A stretch of DNA of 33,616 nucleotides, taken from Bacteroidaceae bacterium (GTDB lineage: Bacteria; Bacteroidota; Bacteroidia; Bacteroidales; Bacteroidaceae). The position numbers and the translations under genes are program-made. Of the stretch, positions 1 to 7,798 are shown in pieces; within the stretch, counting starts at the first letter, position 1; each line of letters begins with the position of its first letter. The notes under the pieces were generated by a model. That model did no database searches, had not been told where the DNA came from, and saw only the letters and a list, made by a program, of their open reading frames with translations. The stretch lies in assembly GCA_024398515.1 (NCBI GenBank), contig JAKSIZ010000029.1, positions 1 through 33,616 on the forward strand, read 5' to 3'.

Positions 1-58
1 TGCGGCATATTTGCACAAAACAATAACGAAACCGAAATAATAATAACATTACCGAGAT

Positions 59-784
59 ATGGACAAGTTTAAAGTAATCATCGTAGAAGACGTACAACTG
101 GAGTTAAAAGGAACGGAAAACATCCTCAAGAGTGACATTCCTGAAGCCGAAGTCATTGGCACAGCGCAGGATGAATCCGAGTATTACAAACTTATAAAGC
201 AGCAAGTTCCTGACCTTGTATTGCTCGACCTCGGGCTTGGTGGCAGCACGACTATTGGCGTAGAACTTTGCCGTTACACGAAAGAGAACTACCCAAAAGT
301 CAAGGTTCTTATCTTTACAGGCGAGATATTGAATGAGAAATTGTGGATTGATGTGCTCGATGCCGGATGCGATGGAATCATTCTCAAAACGGGTGAACTG
401 CTCACTCGCCACGATGTGCAGAGCGTTATGGAGGGCAAGCAATTGGTATTTAATGAGCCTATACTGAAGAAAATCGTCGAACGATTCAAGGATATAGTCA
501 GCAATCAGCAGAGTCATCAAGAGGCAATCGTTGACTATGAGATTGATGAATACGACGAACGTTTCCTTCGTCATCTCGCACTTGGTTACACAAAGGACAT
601 GATAACCACGCTTCGCGGTATGCCTTTCGGCGTTAAAAGCCTGGAAAAACGACAGAATGATCTCGTGCAGAAGCTCTTTCCAAATGGCAACGGTGGCATG
701 AATGTCAATGCCACACGACTCGTCGTGCGTGCCATAGAATTGAGAATTATCGACGTTGACAACCTTGAACCTGACGAAGTATGA
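59..784 (+). CDS. Response regulator, receiver domain plus LuxR-like HTH
   Basis: Likely DNA-binding response regulator of a two-component system, acting in the cytoplasm. The N-terminal ~120 residues form a receiver domain: acidic pair E10-D11, phospho-acceptor D57 in PDLVLLD, T87 in LIFTGE and K110 in GIILK are all in place. Residues ~165-232 resemble a LuxR-type helix-turn-helix (LALGYTKDMITTLRG, then TRLVVRAIELRIID). The last codon overlaps the next gene by 4 bp (ATGA), so the two are probably cotranscribed. No histidine kinase is visible; it may lie upstream of the window. A near-match to the -7 box (CATATTTG) sits at 6-13, but the -33 region is outside the window. The receiver assignment is firm; the HTH subtype is inferred from pattern. 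Confidence 0.85.
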   Translation: MDKFKVIIVEDVQLELKGTENILKSDIPEAEVIGTAQDESEYYKLIKQQVPDLVLLDLGLGGSTTIGVELCRYTKENYPKVKVLIFTGEILNEKLWIDVLDAGCDGIILKTGELLTRHDVQSVMEGKQLVFNEPILKKIVERFKDIVSNQQSHQEAIVDYEIDEYDERFLRHLALGYTKDMITTLRGMPFGVKSLEKRQNDLVQKLFPNGNGGMNVNATRLVVRAIELRIIDVDNLEPDEV

Positions 785-1356
785 GACTTCTCTCGCGTAT
801 AATTGTCGTTGTTGTCTGCTTGCAACTACTGCTGATATTCGGCTCATGGATTGCAAACGCTTACGGCTTTGAGGTTCAAAGTCTGCTGAGTGCCTCTGGT
901 ATTCGCTGGACTTTTGGCAAGATGATAGGTCAAACGGCATCATCATACCTCGTATGGCTGCTTGTTATTGCTTTCACTTACGGCGTTGTGCGCAAGGCGA
1001 ACTTCAATCTTCATGCCTCTGACTACCGCAACCGACTTGCATGGCGAGCGGTAATAACCATGACGATACTCTTCATCGCGTGCATCATCATGCTTGCATT
1101 TGTGCCTCATGCTGTGCTTCGAAGTGTGACTGGCGAACTTTTCCCTTCGCCTTTCGCCACAAGTCTTGTGCCTTTTGCAGCCTTCTTCATACTGTTGACA
1201 TCTGTTATTTATGGTTGCATAGTCAATAGTTTCAAGTGCATATCAGACGTCATTTCCGCCATGTGCAACGGTATAACCATCTTTTCCCCTCTTATTATCC
1301 TCTACCTCTTAATCGCAGATTTTGTCTGTTCATTGCTATATGTTTTTGTCGCTTGA
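781..1356 (+). CDS. Small polytopic membrane protein, possibly AbgT-like
   Basis: A 191-residue, very hydrophobic protein with about five predicted membrane segments (roughly residues 5-27, 50-68, 90-110, 125-150 and 165-188). The start ATG overlaps the stop of the response regulator by 4 bp, which suggests translational coupling and a shared regulatory or envelope context. Phrases such as GIRWTFGKM and VTGELFPSPFATSLVPF remind me of short Bacteroidetes proteins annotated as AbgT (p-aminobenzoyl-glutamate transporter) family. That recall cannot be verified here, and full AbgT transporters are about 500 residues. It may therefore be a partial homologue with another role. The membrane location is well supported; transport function is not. 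Confidence 0.75.
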   Translation: MRLLSRIIVVVVCLQLLLIFGSWIANAYGFEVQSLLSASGIRWTFGKMIGQTASSYLVWLLVIAFTYGVVRKANFNLHASDYRNRLAWRAVITMTILFIACIIMLAFVPHAVLRSVTGELFPSPFATSLVPFAAFFILLTSVIYGCIVNSFKCISDVISAMCNGITIFSPLIILYLLIADFVCSLLYVFVA

Positions 1357-1450
1357 AACAAGAAATATATGAAAATAGATAGGTAATATGTTAATGGTCG
1401 GTATGTTCATGATAATAGAACTTAATTCGGAATTACGTTATAAATAAGAT

Positions 1451-2123
1451 ATGTCAAAGGAAATAGCAATAAGAAACAGCACAATAGAGTTTTTGACCTT
1501 TATTGCTGAAGGTAAAGAAGATGGTGTTCAAGTGATGTATAAGAACGAAACAATTTGGGCAAGTCAAAAGGCTATGGCGCAATTGTTTGATTGTTCGTCG
1601 GATAATATCGGTGTGCACCTTAAAAACATATATGATACAGAAGAATTATCGAAGGAGTCAACTACCGAAAAAAATTCGGTAGTTCAATGTGAAGGTAATC
1701 GGGAAGTTGCTCGTCAAATTCTGTTTTATAACCTTGATGCCATCATTTCTGTTGGTTATCGTGTGAATAGTATTCGTGCCACGCAGTTCCGACAGTGGTG
1801 TACGAATGTGCTCAGACAGTTTGCTCTTCGTGGATATGGGAAGGATTGTTACTGCTGTCCTTGAGTTTGCAGAATCACGCGCACAACGCCATATCCCGAT
1901 GACAATGGAGGATTGGGCTAAGCGTATTGATGCATATCTTGCAAGCGATGAACGCCCTTTGTTGAGTGATGCAGGCTCTGTAAGTCATGAACATGCCATT
2001 GATGTTGCTGAAACTGAATTTGAAAAATATCGCATAATCCAAGACCATCTTTTTGCAAGCGACTTTGATAAACTTGTTGAAACAGCCAAAAAATCTTCCC
2101 ATGACGCAGAAAGAATATTATAA
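1451..2123 (+). pseudogene. RhuM-family protein remnant (internal deletion and frame change)
   Basis: Two frames together look like one RhuM (virulence protein, DUF4062-unrelated Fic-like 'RhuM') gene that has lost its middle. The first part (1451-~1830) carries the family N-terminus: VMYKNETIWASQKAMAQLF, then SVGYRVNSIRATQFRQW and ALRGY. After this the frame runs into a TGA at 1862-1864. The C-terminal part continues in another frame from ~1830 (GRIVTAVLEFAESRAQR, then IPMTMEDWAKRIDAYL and EFEKYRIIQDHLF) to 2123. Intact relatives are about 330-340 residues and have roughly 110 more residues between these two blocks, so a deletion joined ALRGY to GRIVTAV out of frame. The 3' end overlaps the first codons of nth. 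The ancestral function is uncertain; RhuM genes often sit in accessory or restriction-linked regions. Confidence 0.8.
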
Positions 2124-2733
2124 TAAGGTAATAGAACTGTTTGAGATTAACTTGCCGGAGGCGGATACGGAACTTAAGTTCTCAAACAATTTCGAGTTGC
2201 TCGTGGCGGTGATGCTCAGTGCTCAATGCACGGACAAACGCATCAACATGATGACGCCGGCTCTCTTCAGTGCCTATCCCGACGCAATGGCTATGAGCAA
2301 AGCAACGGTTGACGACATACTCGAATACATCAGTTCCGTGTCGTACCCAAACAGCAAGGCTCGTCACTTGAGCGAGATGTCGCAGCAACTCGTCGCACGG
2401 TTTGGCGGTGAAGTACCATCGACATTCGACGAACTGACATCGCTCCCTGGCGTAGGTCGCAAGACGGCAAACGTCGTCACGAGCCATGCCTTCGGGCGGT
2501 CGTGCATTGCCGTCGATACCCATGTGTTTTGTGTGTCGCATCGGCTCGGGCTTGTTCCTGCGCGATGCACCACGCCACTTGCCACGGAACTCTACCTAAC
2601 CAGTCGCGTACCAACGGAGAAACAATTGAAGTTCCACTTCTATCTGCTCGAACACGGCAAACGTACCTGCACACTACGAAAGGCACATTGCGACGACTGT
2701 TTCCTATCAACTTTGTGCAAACGACGCTTATAA
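2101..2733 (+). CDS. nth: Endonuclease III (DNA glycosylase/AP lyase)
   Basis: Base-excision repair enzyme that removes oxidised pyrimidines and nicks the abasic site. Counting from the ATG at 2101 (210 aa, the usual family length), the helix-hairpin-helix LPGVGRKTANVV contains catalytic K121, and D139 lies in VDTHVF. The C-terminus has the [4Fe-4S] loop C190-x6-C197-x2-C200-x5-C206. An upstream in-frame ATG at 2053 would add 16 residues that belong to the overlapping RhuM remnant, so 2101 is preferred. One difference from the common VDTHVFRVSNRLGL signature is Cys in place of Arg after VDTHVF. It overlaps the RhuM remnant by 23 bp, so its native promoter may lie inside or upstream of that remnant. 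Confidence 0.95.
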   Translation: MTQKEYYNKVIELFEINLPEADTELKFSNNFELLVAVMLSAQCTDKRINMMTPALFSAYPDAMAMSKATVDDILEYISSVSYPNSKARHLSEMSQQLVARFGGEVPSTFDELTSLPGVGRKTANVVTSHAFGRSCIAVDTHVFCVSHRLGLVPARCTTPLATELYLTSRVPTEKQLKFHFYLLEHGKRTCTLRKAHCDDCFLSTLCKRRL

Positions 2734-2784
2734 TTTCAACACTTGACACTAATGATGTTTTACCTTGAACGCTTAACTCCGCAA

Positions 2785-2847
2785 AACATTGCTGCAATGT
2801 TGGACCGAACATTGCTACAATGTTGACTCGAACATTGCTGCAATGTT
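2785..2847. repeat. Three-palindrome array, family A, copy 1
   Basis: Three 17-bp palindromes start at 2785, 2808 and 2831, an exact 23-bp period with 6-bp spacers. Units are AACATTGCTGCAATGTT, AACATTGCTACAATGTT and AACATTGCTGCAATGTT. They are preceded at 2765-2779 by TTGAACGCTTAACTC, which recurs in inverted orientation beside copy 2 near 8922-8936. The array lies between nth and prmA. It could act as a hairpin series in RNA or a set of protein sites on DNA; there is no T-run that would make it a standard terminator. Confidence 0.9.
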
Positions 2848-2928
2848 TGAAGCAGTATAAGGCTCGATCTGAAAAATTAATAAACACGACTTGAAAAAGT
2901 ATAAAGCACGACTTGAAGAATGATATGC
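2841..2928. repeat. 22-bp imperfect tandem repeat running into the prmA start
   Basis: Four imperfect 22-bp units at 2841-2862, 2863-2884, 2885-2906 and 2907-2928. The last two are clearest: both begin CACGACTTGAA and continue with an A-rich tail. The final unit contains the prmA start codon (ATG 2925) and overlaps in position the alternative TTG start at 2913. The first unit overlaps the last palindrome of the adjacent array. Confidence 0.65.
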
Positions 2929-3806
2929 AATACATTGAAGTAGTATTTACGACACCAAAAGAAAAAGAATACCTCGTCGAACTGATTCCTTACGAACTTG
3001 GGCCACTTGGCTTTGAGTCGTTTCAGGAAACTGAAGACGGATTGCTTGCCTACGTGCAGCGACAATTGTTTGATGCAGATGCGTTGGCAGAGGCTGTCAT
3101 GGCATTGCCCGATGGAGATGAAATAGTATATTCCGTCTGCGATGCAGAGTATAAAGACTGGAATGAAGAGTGGGAACGCGAAGGGTTTGAGCCGATAGTC
3201 ATCGACGACATGATTATCCACGACTGCGTGCATCCGATAGATGTTACACCTTATATATATAATATTGTAATAGATGCACGTCTGGCTTTCGGCACCGGAA
3301 CCCACGAGACAACGCAGATGATGCTGAGAAATATGCGAAGTGTTATAAAGACTTTGCTTGACGAGGGCGTAGGGGAGTCAGAAAAAACATTGCGGTTGCT
3401 CGATTGTGGATGTGGCACTGGCATACTTTCTATCGCAGCATCGAAGATGGGAGCAACGGAGGTCGTGGGCTATGATATTGACGAATGGAGCGTAGAAAAC
3501 AGCAATCACAATGCCCAATTGAACTCAATTGATGGTTGCAAATTCTTCCTTGGCGATGCTTCATTGCTTGGCACGGAGATAGGAGGAACGTTTGATGTCG
3601 TTGTGGCAAACATCAATCGCAACATCCTTATGCATGATGTGCAGCAGTTTGCAGGCATGATGCACAAGGGTTCATACCTCATAGTAAGCGGTTTTTACAC
3701 TGAAGACAGCGAAGCAATAACCGCATCGTTTGCATCGCAAGGCCTTATACCAGCCCTTCCACCGCTTGAAAACCACAACTGGCAGTCGTTGGTTTTCACG
3801 AAATAA
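2925..3806 (+). CDS. prmA: Ribosomal protein L11 methyltransferase
   Basis: SAM-dependent methyltransferase that modifies ribosomal protein L11 in the cytoplasm. From ATG 2925 it is 293 aa. An N-terminal substrate-recognition domain (~1-115) is followed by the PrmA signature AFGTGTHETT (121-130), the SAM motif I LDCGCGTGILSIAA (159-172), the acidic ribose-binding DIDEWSVEN, and the VVANINRNIL motif typical of this family. A TTG at 2913 would add four residues, but the homologous start fits MQYIEVVF better. The gene stands alone between the repeat block and the convergent cysE; only 33 bp separate the two 3' ends, and no clear hairpin terminator is visible there. No promoter box was recognised, the upstream DNA being repetitive. 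Confidence 0.95.
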   Translation: MQYIEVVFTTPKEKEYLVELIPYELGPLGFESFQETEDGLLAYVQRQLFDADALAEAVMALPDGDEIVYSVCDAEYKDWNEEWEREGFEPIVIDDMIIHDCVHPIDVTPYIYNIVIDARLAFGTGTHETTQMMLRNMRSVIKTLLDEGVGESEKTLRLLDCGCGTGILSIAASKMGATEVVGYDIDEWSVENSNHNAQLNSIDGCKFFLGDASLLGTEIGGTFDVVVANINRNILMHDVQQFAGMMHKGSYLIVSGFYTEDSEAITASFASQGLIPALPPLENHNWQSLVFTK

Positions 3807-3839
3807 TGGGTATTTGAGGGCGTTAAATAGGTTTTTATT

Positions 3840-4583
3840 TTAGTCTTTCAAGATTGTTGCACCGTCAGGAACATCGTGTGTCAGCCATACGTTAGCACCT
3901 ACGACGGCATTGTTTCCTATTGATATGCGACCAAGGATAGTGGCGTTACTATAGATTACGACTTTGTCGCCAATGATAGGATGGCGTGGAATGCCCTTTA
4001 TAGGATTGCCGTTTTCGTCAAGAGGGAAACTCTTTGCGCCGAGTGTCACGCCTTGATACAACTTGACATGATTGCCGACGATACACGTTTCACCTATCAC
4101 TACGCCAGTTCCATGGTCTATTGTGAAGCTGTTTCCTATGGTTGCACCAGGGTGAATATCTATTCCTGTTTCGCTGTGTGCAAGTTCAGTTATCATTCTC
4201 GGAAGCAACGGAACGCCGAGTTGATAGAGTTTATGTGCGATACGATAGTTAATGATTGCCTTAATTGCAGGGTAGCAACAGATGACTTCAAAGAAGTCTT
4301 GTGCCGCAGGATCACCTTCGTATGTGGCAATTACATCCTTTTCCATCATCGTATGAAGCTCTGGAACGAAGTGCTTGAACTCCCTGACAATGTCCTTGAC
4401 ACATGGCAATTCCTTGCCGACACACTGAAATGCCGCGGTTATCTGCTGGGTAAGGATATACTTGAGGTCAAGGCTTTTGCGTTCGAACAATCCTGGAAAT
4501 ACGATAGCTCTAATCTCGTTTACGAAACTTGTAATCACCGGCAAAGAGGGTGGGGTGGCTGTTCCTTTGAAGAATTTATTCAT
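3840..4583 (-). CDS. cysE: Serine O-acetyltransferase
   Basis: Makes O-acetylserine from serine and acetyl-CoA, the first step of cysteine synthesis; the partner cysK lies immediately upstream on the same strand. The protein is 247 aa. An alpha-helical N-terminal domain (with the EGDPAA segment near 89-94) precedes the left-handed parallel beta-helix from ~140 (IHPGATIG, then IDHGTGVVIGET). H157 in IDHGTG is the expected catalytic histidine. The C-terminus stops soon after the helix (VPDGATILKD) and lacks the long tail ending in Ile that in many CysE proteins inserts into CysK. The start ATG (4581-4583) lies 6 bp from a run of five 8-bp repeats that forms its 5' leader. Confidence 0.93.
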   Translation of the reverse strand: MNKFFKGTATPPSLPVITSFVNEIRAIVFPGLFERKSLDLKYILTQQITAAFQCVGKELPCVKDIVREFKHFVPELHTMMEKDVIATYEGDPAAQDFFEVICCYPAIKAIINYRIAHKLYQLGVPLLPRMITELAHSETGIDIHPGATIGNSFTIDHGTGVVIGETCIVGNHVKLYQGVTLGAKSFPLDENGNPIKGIPRHPIIGDKVVIYSNATILGRISIGNNAVVGANVWLTHDVPDGATILKD

Positions 4584-4589
4584 ATTTAT

Positions 4590-4629
4590 CGGTTATGCTG
4601 TTATGCGGTTATACGGTTTTGCGGTTCAA
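4590..4629. repeat. 8-bp tandem repeat upstream of cysE
   Basis: Five consecutive octamers at 4590, 4598, 4606, 4614 and 4622: CGGTTATG, CTGTTATG, CGGTTATA, CGGTTTTG, CGGTTCAA. Read on the minus strand they sit directly 5' of the cysE start codon, so copy number could change leader length. Similar octamer pieces occur before lacZ (21103-21118) and near 32814-32829. Confidence 0.8.
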
Positions 4630-4653
4630 ATTGTAAATATGTAAATCTGAGAA

Positions 4654-5571
4654 TTAATATAAATCTGTTGTCAGGTAGCGTTCTCCACCGTCGGGAAGGA
4701 TGGCAACTACGTTATGAAATTCTGGATATTCTCTTATGACTTCTGCTGCACAGAACGTTGCTGCTCCGCCAGTGTAGCCTGTAAGTATGCCTTCAGTTTG
4801 GGCAATGAGGCGTGTTGTAGCGATGGCATCTTCGTTTGTCACCGTACGAACTTCGTCAACAACAGTGGCATCGTAGATGTCAGGAATGAAGTTTGCACCT
4901 ATGCCTTGCAGTTTATGCGAACCGCTCTTGCCTTGGGTAATGAGTGGAGAAGACGCAGGTTCAAAGCCGATAATCTTTATTTCAGGGTTAAGTTCCTTGA
5001 GTCGTTTGCCAATGCCACACAACGTTCCGGCTGTTCCGATGCCTGCAATGACGGCATCAACCTTGCCGTTTGTATCGTTCCAAATCTCGTTTGCAGTTGT
5101 CGAATAGTGTGCCAGAGGGTTTGACTTGTTGATGAATTGCCCAAGAATGACAGAACCTTTTATCTCTTTGTTCAGTCGTTCCGACTCAGCAACCGCACCG
5201 TTCATGCCTTTTGTTCCGTCGGTTAACACAACTTCTGCACCATGGGCACGCAAAAGGTTGATACGTTCAACGCTCATTGTGTCGGGCATTGTGAGTATGA
5301 GTTTGTAACCTTTTACGGCACAAATAAGCGAAAGTCCGACACCAGTATTGCCACTTGTAGGTTCGATTATCGTGGCACCAGGCATCAAGATACCACGTTT
5401 TTCGGCATCCTCAATCATGAACAATGCAGTTCTGTCCTTTATACTTCCGGCTGGATTGAGATATTCCAGCTTTGCTATAGGCGCAACATCAATCTTCATA
5501 GCCGTTGCCAAACGTTTCATTTTAAGCATCGGCGTGCTGCCAATTAGTTCTAATATGCTTTCTTTTATCAT
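4654..5571 (-). CDS. cysK: Cysteine synthase A (O-acetylserine sulfhydrylase)
   Basis: PLP enzyme that converts O-acetylserine and sulfide to cysteine. From ATG 5569-5571 the protein is 305 aa, the family norm. It starts MIKESILELIGSTPML, with PLP lysine K45 in NPAGSIKDRTA, the substrate loop TSGNTG (72-77), the phosphate-binding GIGTAGTLCGIG, and a C-terminal PDGGERYLTT. An upstream in-frame ATG at 5658 would add 29 residues of intergenic repeat and is rejected. The gene is followed after 70 bp by cysE on the same strand, so the two are probably cotranscribed, with DPP-IV upstream and a 134-bp repeat-bearing gap between. Confidence 0.95.
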   Translation of the reverse strand: MIKESILELIGSTPMLKMKRLATAMKIDVAPIAKLEYLNPAGSIKDRTALFMIEDAEKRGILMPGATIIEPTSGNTGVGLSLICAVKGYKLILTMPDTMSVERINLLRAHGAEVVLTDGTKGMNGAVAESERLNKEIKGSVILGQFINKSNPLAHYSTTANEIWNDTNGKVDAVIAGIGTAGTLCGIGKRLKELNPEIKIIGFEPASSPLITQGKSGSHKLQGIGANFIPDIYDATVVDEVRTVTNEDAIATTRLIAQTEGILTGYTGGAATFCAAEVIREYPEFHNVVAILPDGGERYLTTDLY

Positions 5572-5588
5572 GATGGTTGTGTTGTTTA

Positions 5589-5697
5589 CGAGATTTTCGA
5601 GACATCGAGAACTCGGGTTTTCGATATTTCTTGCAGTCGCTTCGCGTTCTTTGTGCAAACGGCAAGCCGATTTCGAGGCATCGATATTCCGATTTAT
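5589..5697. repeat. 8-bp CGAnnnnn repeats between DPP-IV and cysK genes
   Basis: Two runs of near-octamers beginning with CGA or CGG: 5589-5629 (CGAGATTTT, CGAGACAT, CGAGAACT, CGGGTTTT, CGATATTT) and 5668-5697 (CGATTT, CGAGGCAT, CGATATTC, CGATTTAT). The same repeat type recurs at 7703-7734, 25480-25495 and 29793-29808, always between genes. Confidence 0.65.
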
Positions 5698-5705
5698 TAT
5701 TCCTA

Positions 5706-7679
5706 TTATAATAGATGCTTGTCCATGAAATCCTCAAGTCTTTTCTTCAAATGACTGCGAGTTTTGCCTCCATAGATGCTATGATTGCGGTTTGTATAGA
5801 ACTGACTTTCAAACTGAACTCCAGCCTGAACGAGTTTCTCAACATATTCCGCTGTGTTCTGGAAGTGTACGTTATCATCGGCAAGACCATGCATGATGAG
5901 CAAATCGCCATGTAGTTTGTCGGTTCTTTTCAGTGGGCCGATGTCATAACCATCAGGATTCTCCTGTGGAGTACGCATGAAACGTTCGGTATATACCGTG
6001 TCGTAGAATCGCCAATTTGTGACTGGAGCAACGGCAACACCGCATCTGAACACGTGCCTTCCTTCGCTCATCGACAGCAAAGTATTAAATCCTCCAAAGC
6101 TCCACCCCCATATTGCGATCCTGTCTTTATCGACAAAAGGTTGCTGTCCGAGCCATATCGCTGCCTCGACCTGGTCTTTAGATTCCTTGCCGCCAAGGGT
6201 AAGGTATGTGCATTTGAGGAATTCCGCACCGCGACTTCCAGTGCCGCGACCATCAACACAAGCCACGACATAACCTTTCTTTGCCCATTCACGTTCCCAC
6301 TCCAAACCATTGATGAAACCGACTTTCCATGAATTCTTCACTTCCTGCGAGCCTGGACCAGAGTACTGATACATTATGACTGGGTGTCGTTGCCCGTCAT
6401 CGTTTGGTCGAACCATCCAACCATCAAGCTTCACGCCCTCTGATGTAGTAAACGAAAACATTTCAATCTTTATAGAGTTCGATGTTTCTGTAGGCTCAAC
6501 CTTGCCTTCAACCTTGATGATTTTGCCGTTAGCGTCAATTGTTCGTACGATTGGCTTTTGCAAAATCGTAGAATACTCATCGGTAAATCTCCCAAAGTCG
6601 GCATCAAATTTTGCCTCGTGCCAACCCTTTTCGGGCGTAAGACAAGTGCGTCGTCCCTTCTTATCTACCTTATATATATTAAGGTCGAGAGGCGAAACCT
6701 CATGACTGGAATAGAAAAAGTATTTCTGTCGTGCGTCACATCCAAAGTATTCTGCTACGTCGAAGTTGCCTTGCGTCAGTTGCTTCACCAGTTGTCCTTT
6801 AATATTATATAGGTATAAGTGATTGTAACCGTCCCTATCGTCGAGCAATGTAAAGCAGTCGTTTTTGAAAGAAAAACTGCCGTAGCAACTCTCGTCGAAG
6901 TATTCTTTTGCCTGCAATTCGAGTATTCGTTCCGATTTTCCTGTCGTACAGTTGCCTACTACAACGCCAAGTTTGTTCTGGTGCCTGTTCAATGTCACCA
7001 CGGCAAAGCGGTCATTATGTTCGGTAAAGACTATCCTCGGTATGTAACCATCAGCGTCAAGAGGAATGTCAATCTGCCGTGTCTGCTGCGTTTCTATGTT
7101 GTATGCCCACACAGAAACAGTGGAATTTTCCTCGCCAGCCTTCGGATATTTATACTCGTACGAACCAGGATAGAGGGCAAATTGCTCTTTTGTTGGGTTT
7201 GAACCTTGGTACAGCGGGAACGAAAAAGTCTTCACACGGCTCTCGTCGAAACGTATCCAAACAATCGTTTTGCCGTCAGGACTGAAGTCGTATGTGCTTT
7301 TCAGTGTAAACTCCTCTTCGTAAACCCAGTCAGGTTTGCCATTAAGAATATGGTTTATCTCGCCGTCGAAAGTCACTTGTTGAACCTTATCTCCATCAAT
7401 GTCGCGTATAAAGATGTTGTTGTCGTGAATGAAAGCAATGCGTTTTCCGTCGGGTGAAAACTTCACGCACTCCTGCACACCATCCTTGAATAGAGGGAGT
7501 TGCGTGTCGCCATTGAAGTAATACTCCGACGTAAAACTGCGTCGATAAATCTTCGTATGTGCCTTCTCAACAAGAAAAGTCTGCTTGTTGGGTGAATAAA
7601 TCGTGTCGTTGGCTGCTGTCAGACTTTGCGTAGAAAGCATTGCAGCCACGGCAAGCGTAAGGTTCAAAACGTAGTTCAT
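5706..7679 (-). CDS. Secreted S9 peptidase, dipeptidyl peptidase IV type
   Basis: Serine exopeptidase expected to release X-Pro (or X-Ala) dipeptides from N-termini, outside the cytoplasm. A signal peptide covers about residues 1-23 (MNYVLNLTLAVAAMLSTQSL, then TAA). The beta-propeller region (~24-400) contains DWVYEEEF, the Glu-Glu motif that holds the substrate N-terminus in DPP-IV. The alpha/beta-hydrolase domain has S527 in GWSFGG, D602 in HGLADDNVHF and H633 in RNHSIYGG. At 657 aa it is shorter than the ~720-aa Bacteroidales DPP-IV, mainly at the N-terminus. No lipobox Cys is visible, so periplasmic or secreted location is inferred. It is upstream of cysK on the same strand. DPP-IV is the best call; other S9B specificity is possible. 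Confidence 0.92.
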   Translation of the reverse strand: MNYVLNLTLAVAAMLSTQSLTAANDTIYSPNKQTFLVEKAHTKIYRRSFTSEYYFNGDTQLPLFKDGVQECVKFSPDGKRIAFIHDNNIFIRDIDGDKVQQVTFDGEINHILNGKPDWVYEEEFTLKSTYDFSPDGKTIVWIRFDESRVKTFSFPLYQGSNPTKEQFALYPGSYEYKYPKAGEENSTVSVWAYNIETQQTRQIDIPLDADGYIPRIVFTEHNDRFAVVTLNRHQNKLGVVVGNCTTGKSERILELQAKEYFDESCYGSFSFKNDCFTLLDDRDGYNHLYLYNIKGQLVKQLTQGNFDVAEYFGCDARQKYFFYSSHEVSPLDLNIYKVDKKGRRTCLTPEKGWHEAKFDADFGRFTDEYSTILQKPIVRTIDANGKIIKVEGKVEPTETSNSIKIEMFSFTTSEGVKLDGWMVRPNDDGQRHPVIMYQYSGPGSQEVKNSWKVGFINGLEWEREWAKKGYVVACVDGRGTGSRGAEFLKCTYLTLGGKESKDQVEAAIWLGQQPFVDKDRIAIWGWSFGGFNTLLSMSEGRHVFRCGVAVAPVTNWRFYDTVYTERFMRTPQENPDGYDIGPLKRTDKLHGDLLIMHGLADDNVHFQNTAEYVEKLVQAGVQFESQFYTNRNHSIYGGKTRSHLKKRLEDFMDKHLL

Positions 7680-7702
7680 TGAATTTGCTGTTTTACCATT
7701 TT

Positions 7703-7734
7703 CGAAATATCGAGTTCACGAGTTCTCGAGTTTG
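7703..7734. repeat. Four exact-length CGA octamers
   Basis: CGAAATAT, CGAGTTCA, CGAGTTCT, CGAGTTTG at 7703, 7711, 7719 and 7727, just upstream of the DPP-IV gene (start codon 7677-7679, minus strand). Same class as the repeats at 5589-5697. Confidence 0.7.
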
Positions 7735-7798
7735 AGTTTTCTCAGAACCTCTCATGTTCCTTTTTGGGGGACAGAAGGGGGCTTTAGGGGCTTTATTT

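Noticed and set aside
104-946. 280-aa minus-strand open frame over the response regulator
   Set aside because: Antisense to a well-supported receiver-domain protein.
2785-2847. CRISPR array
   Set aside because: Only three repeats with 6-bp spacers; too few and far too short, and no cas genes.
3981-4739. 252-aa plus-strand open frame over cysE
   Set aside because: Antisense shadow of cysE and the end of cysK; no recognisable protein features.
5572-5658. 29-residue N-terminal extension of cysK
   Set aside because: It encodes octamer-repeat sequence, while the conserved start is at 5571.
7760-7795. G-rich stretch as a G-quadruplex
   Set aside because: The runs are irregular (GGGGG, GGGGG, GGGG, with long gaps) and no gene position clearly benefits.
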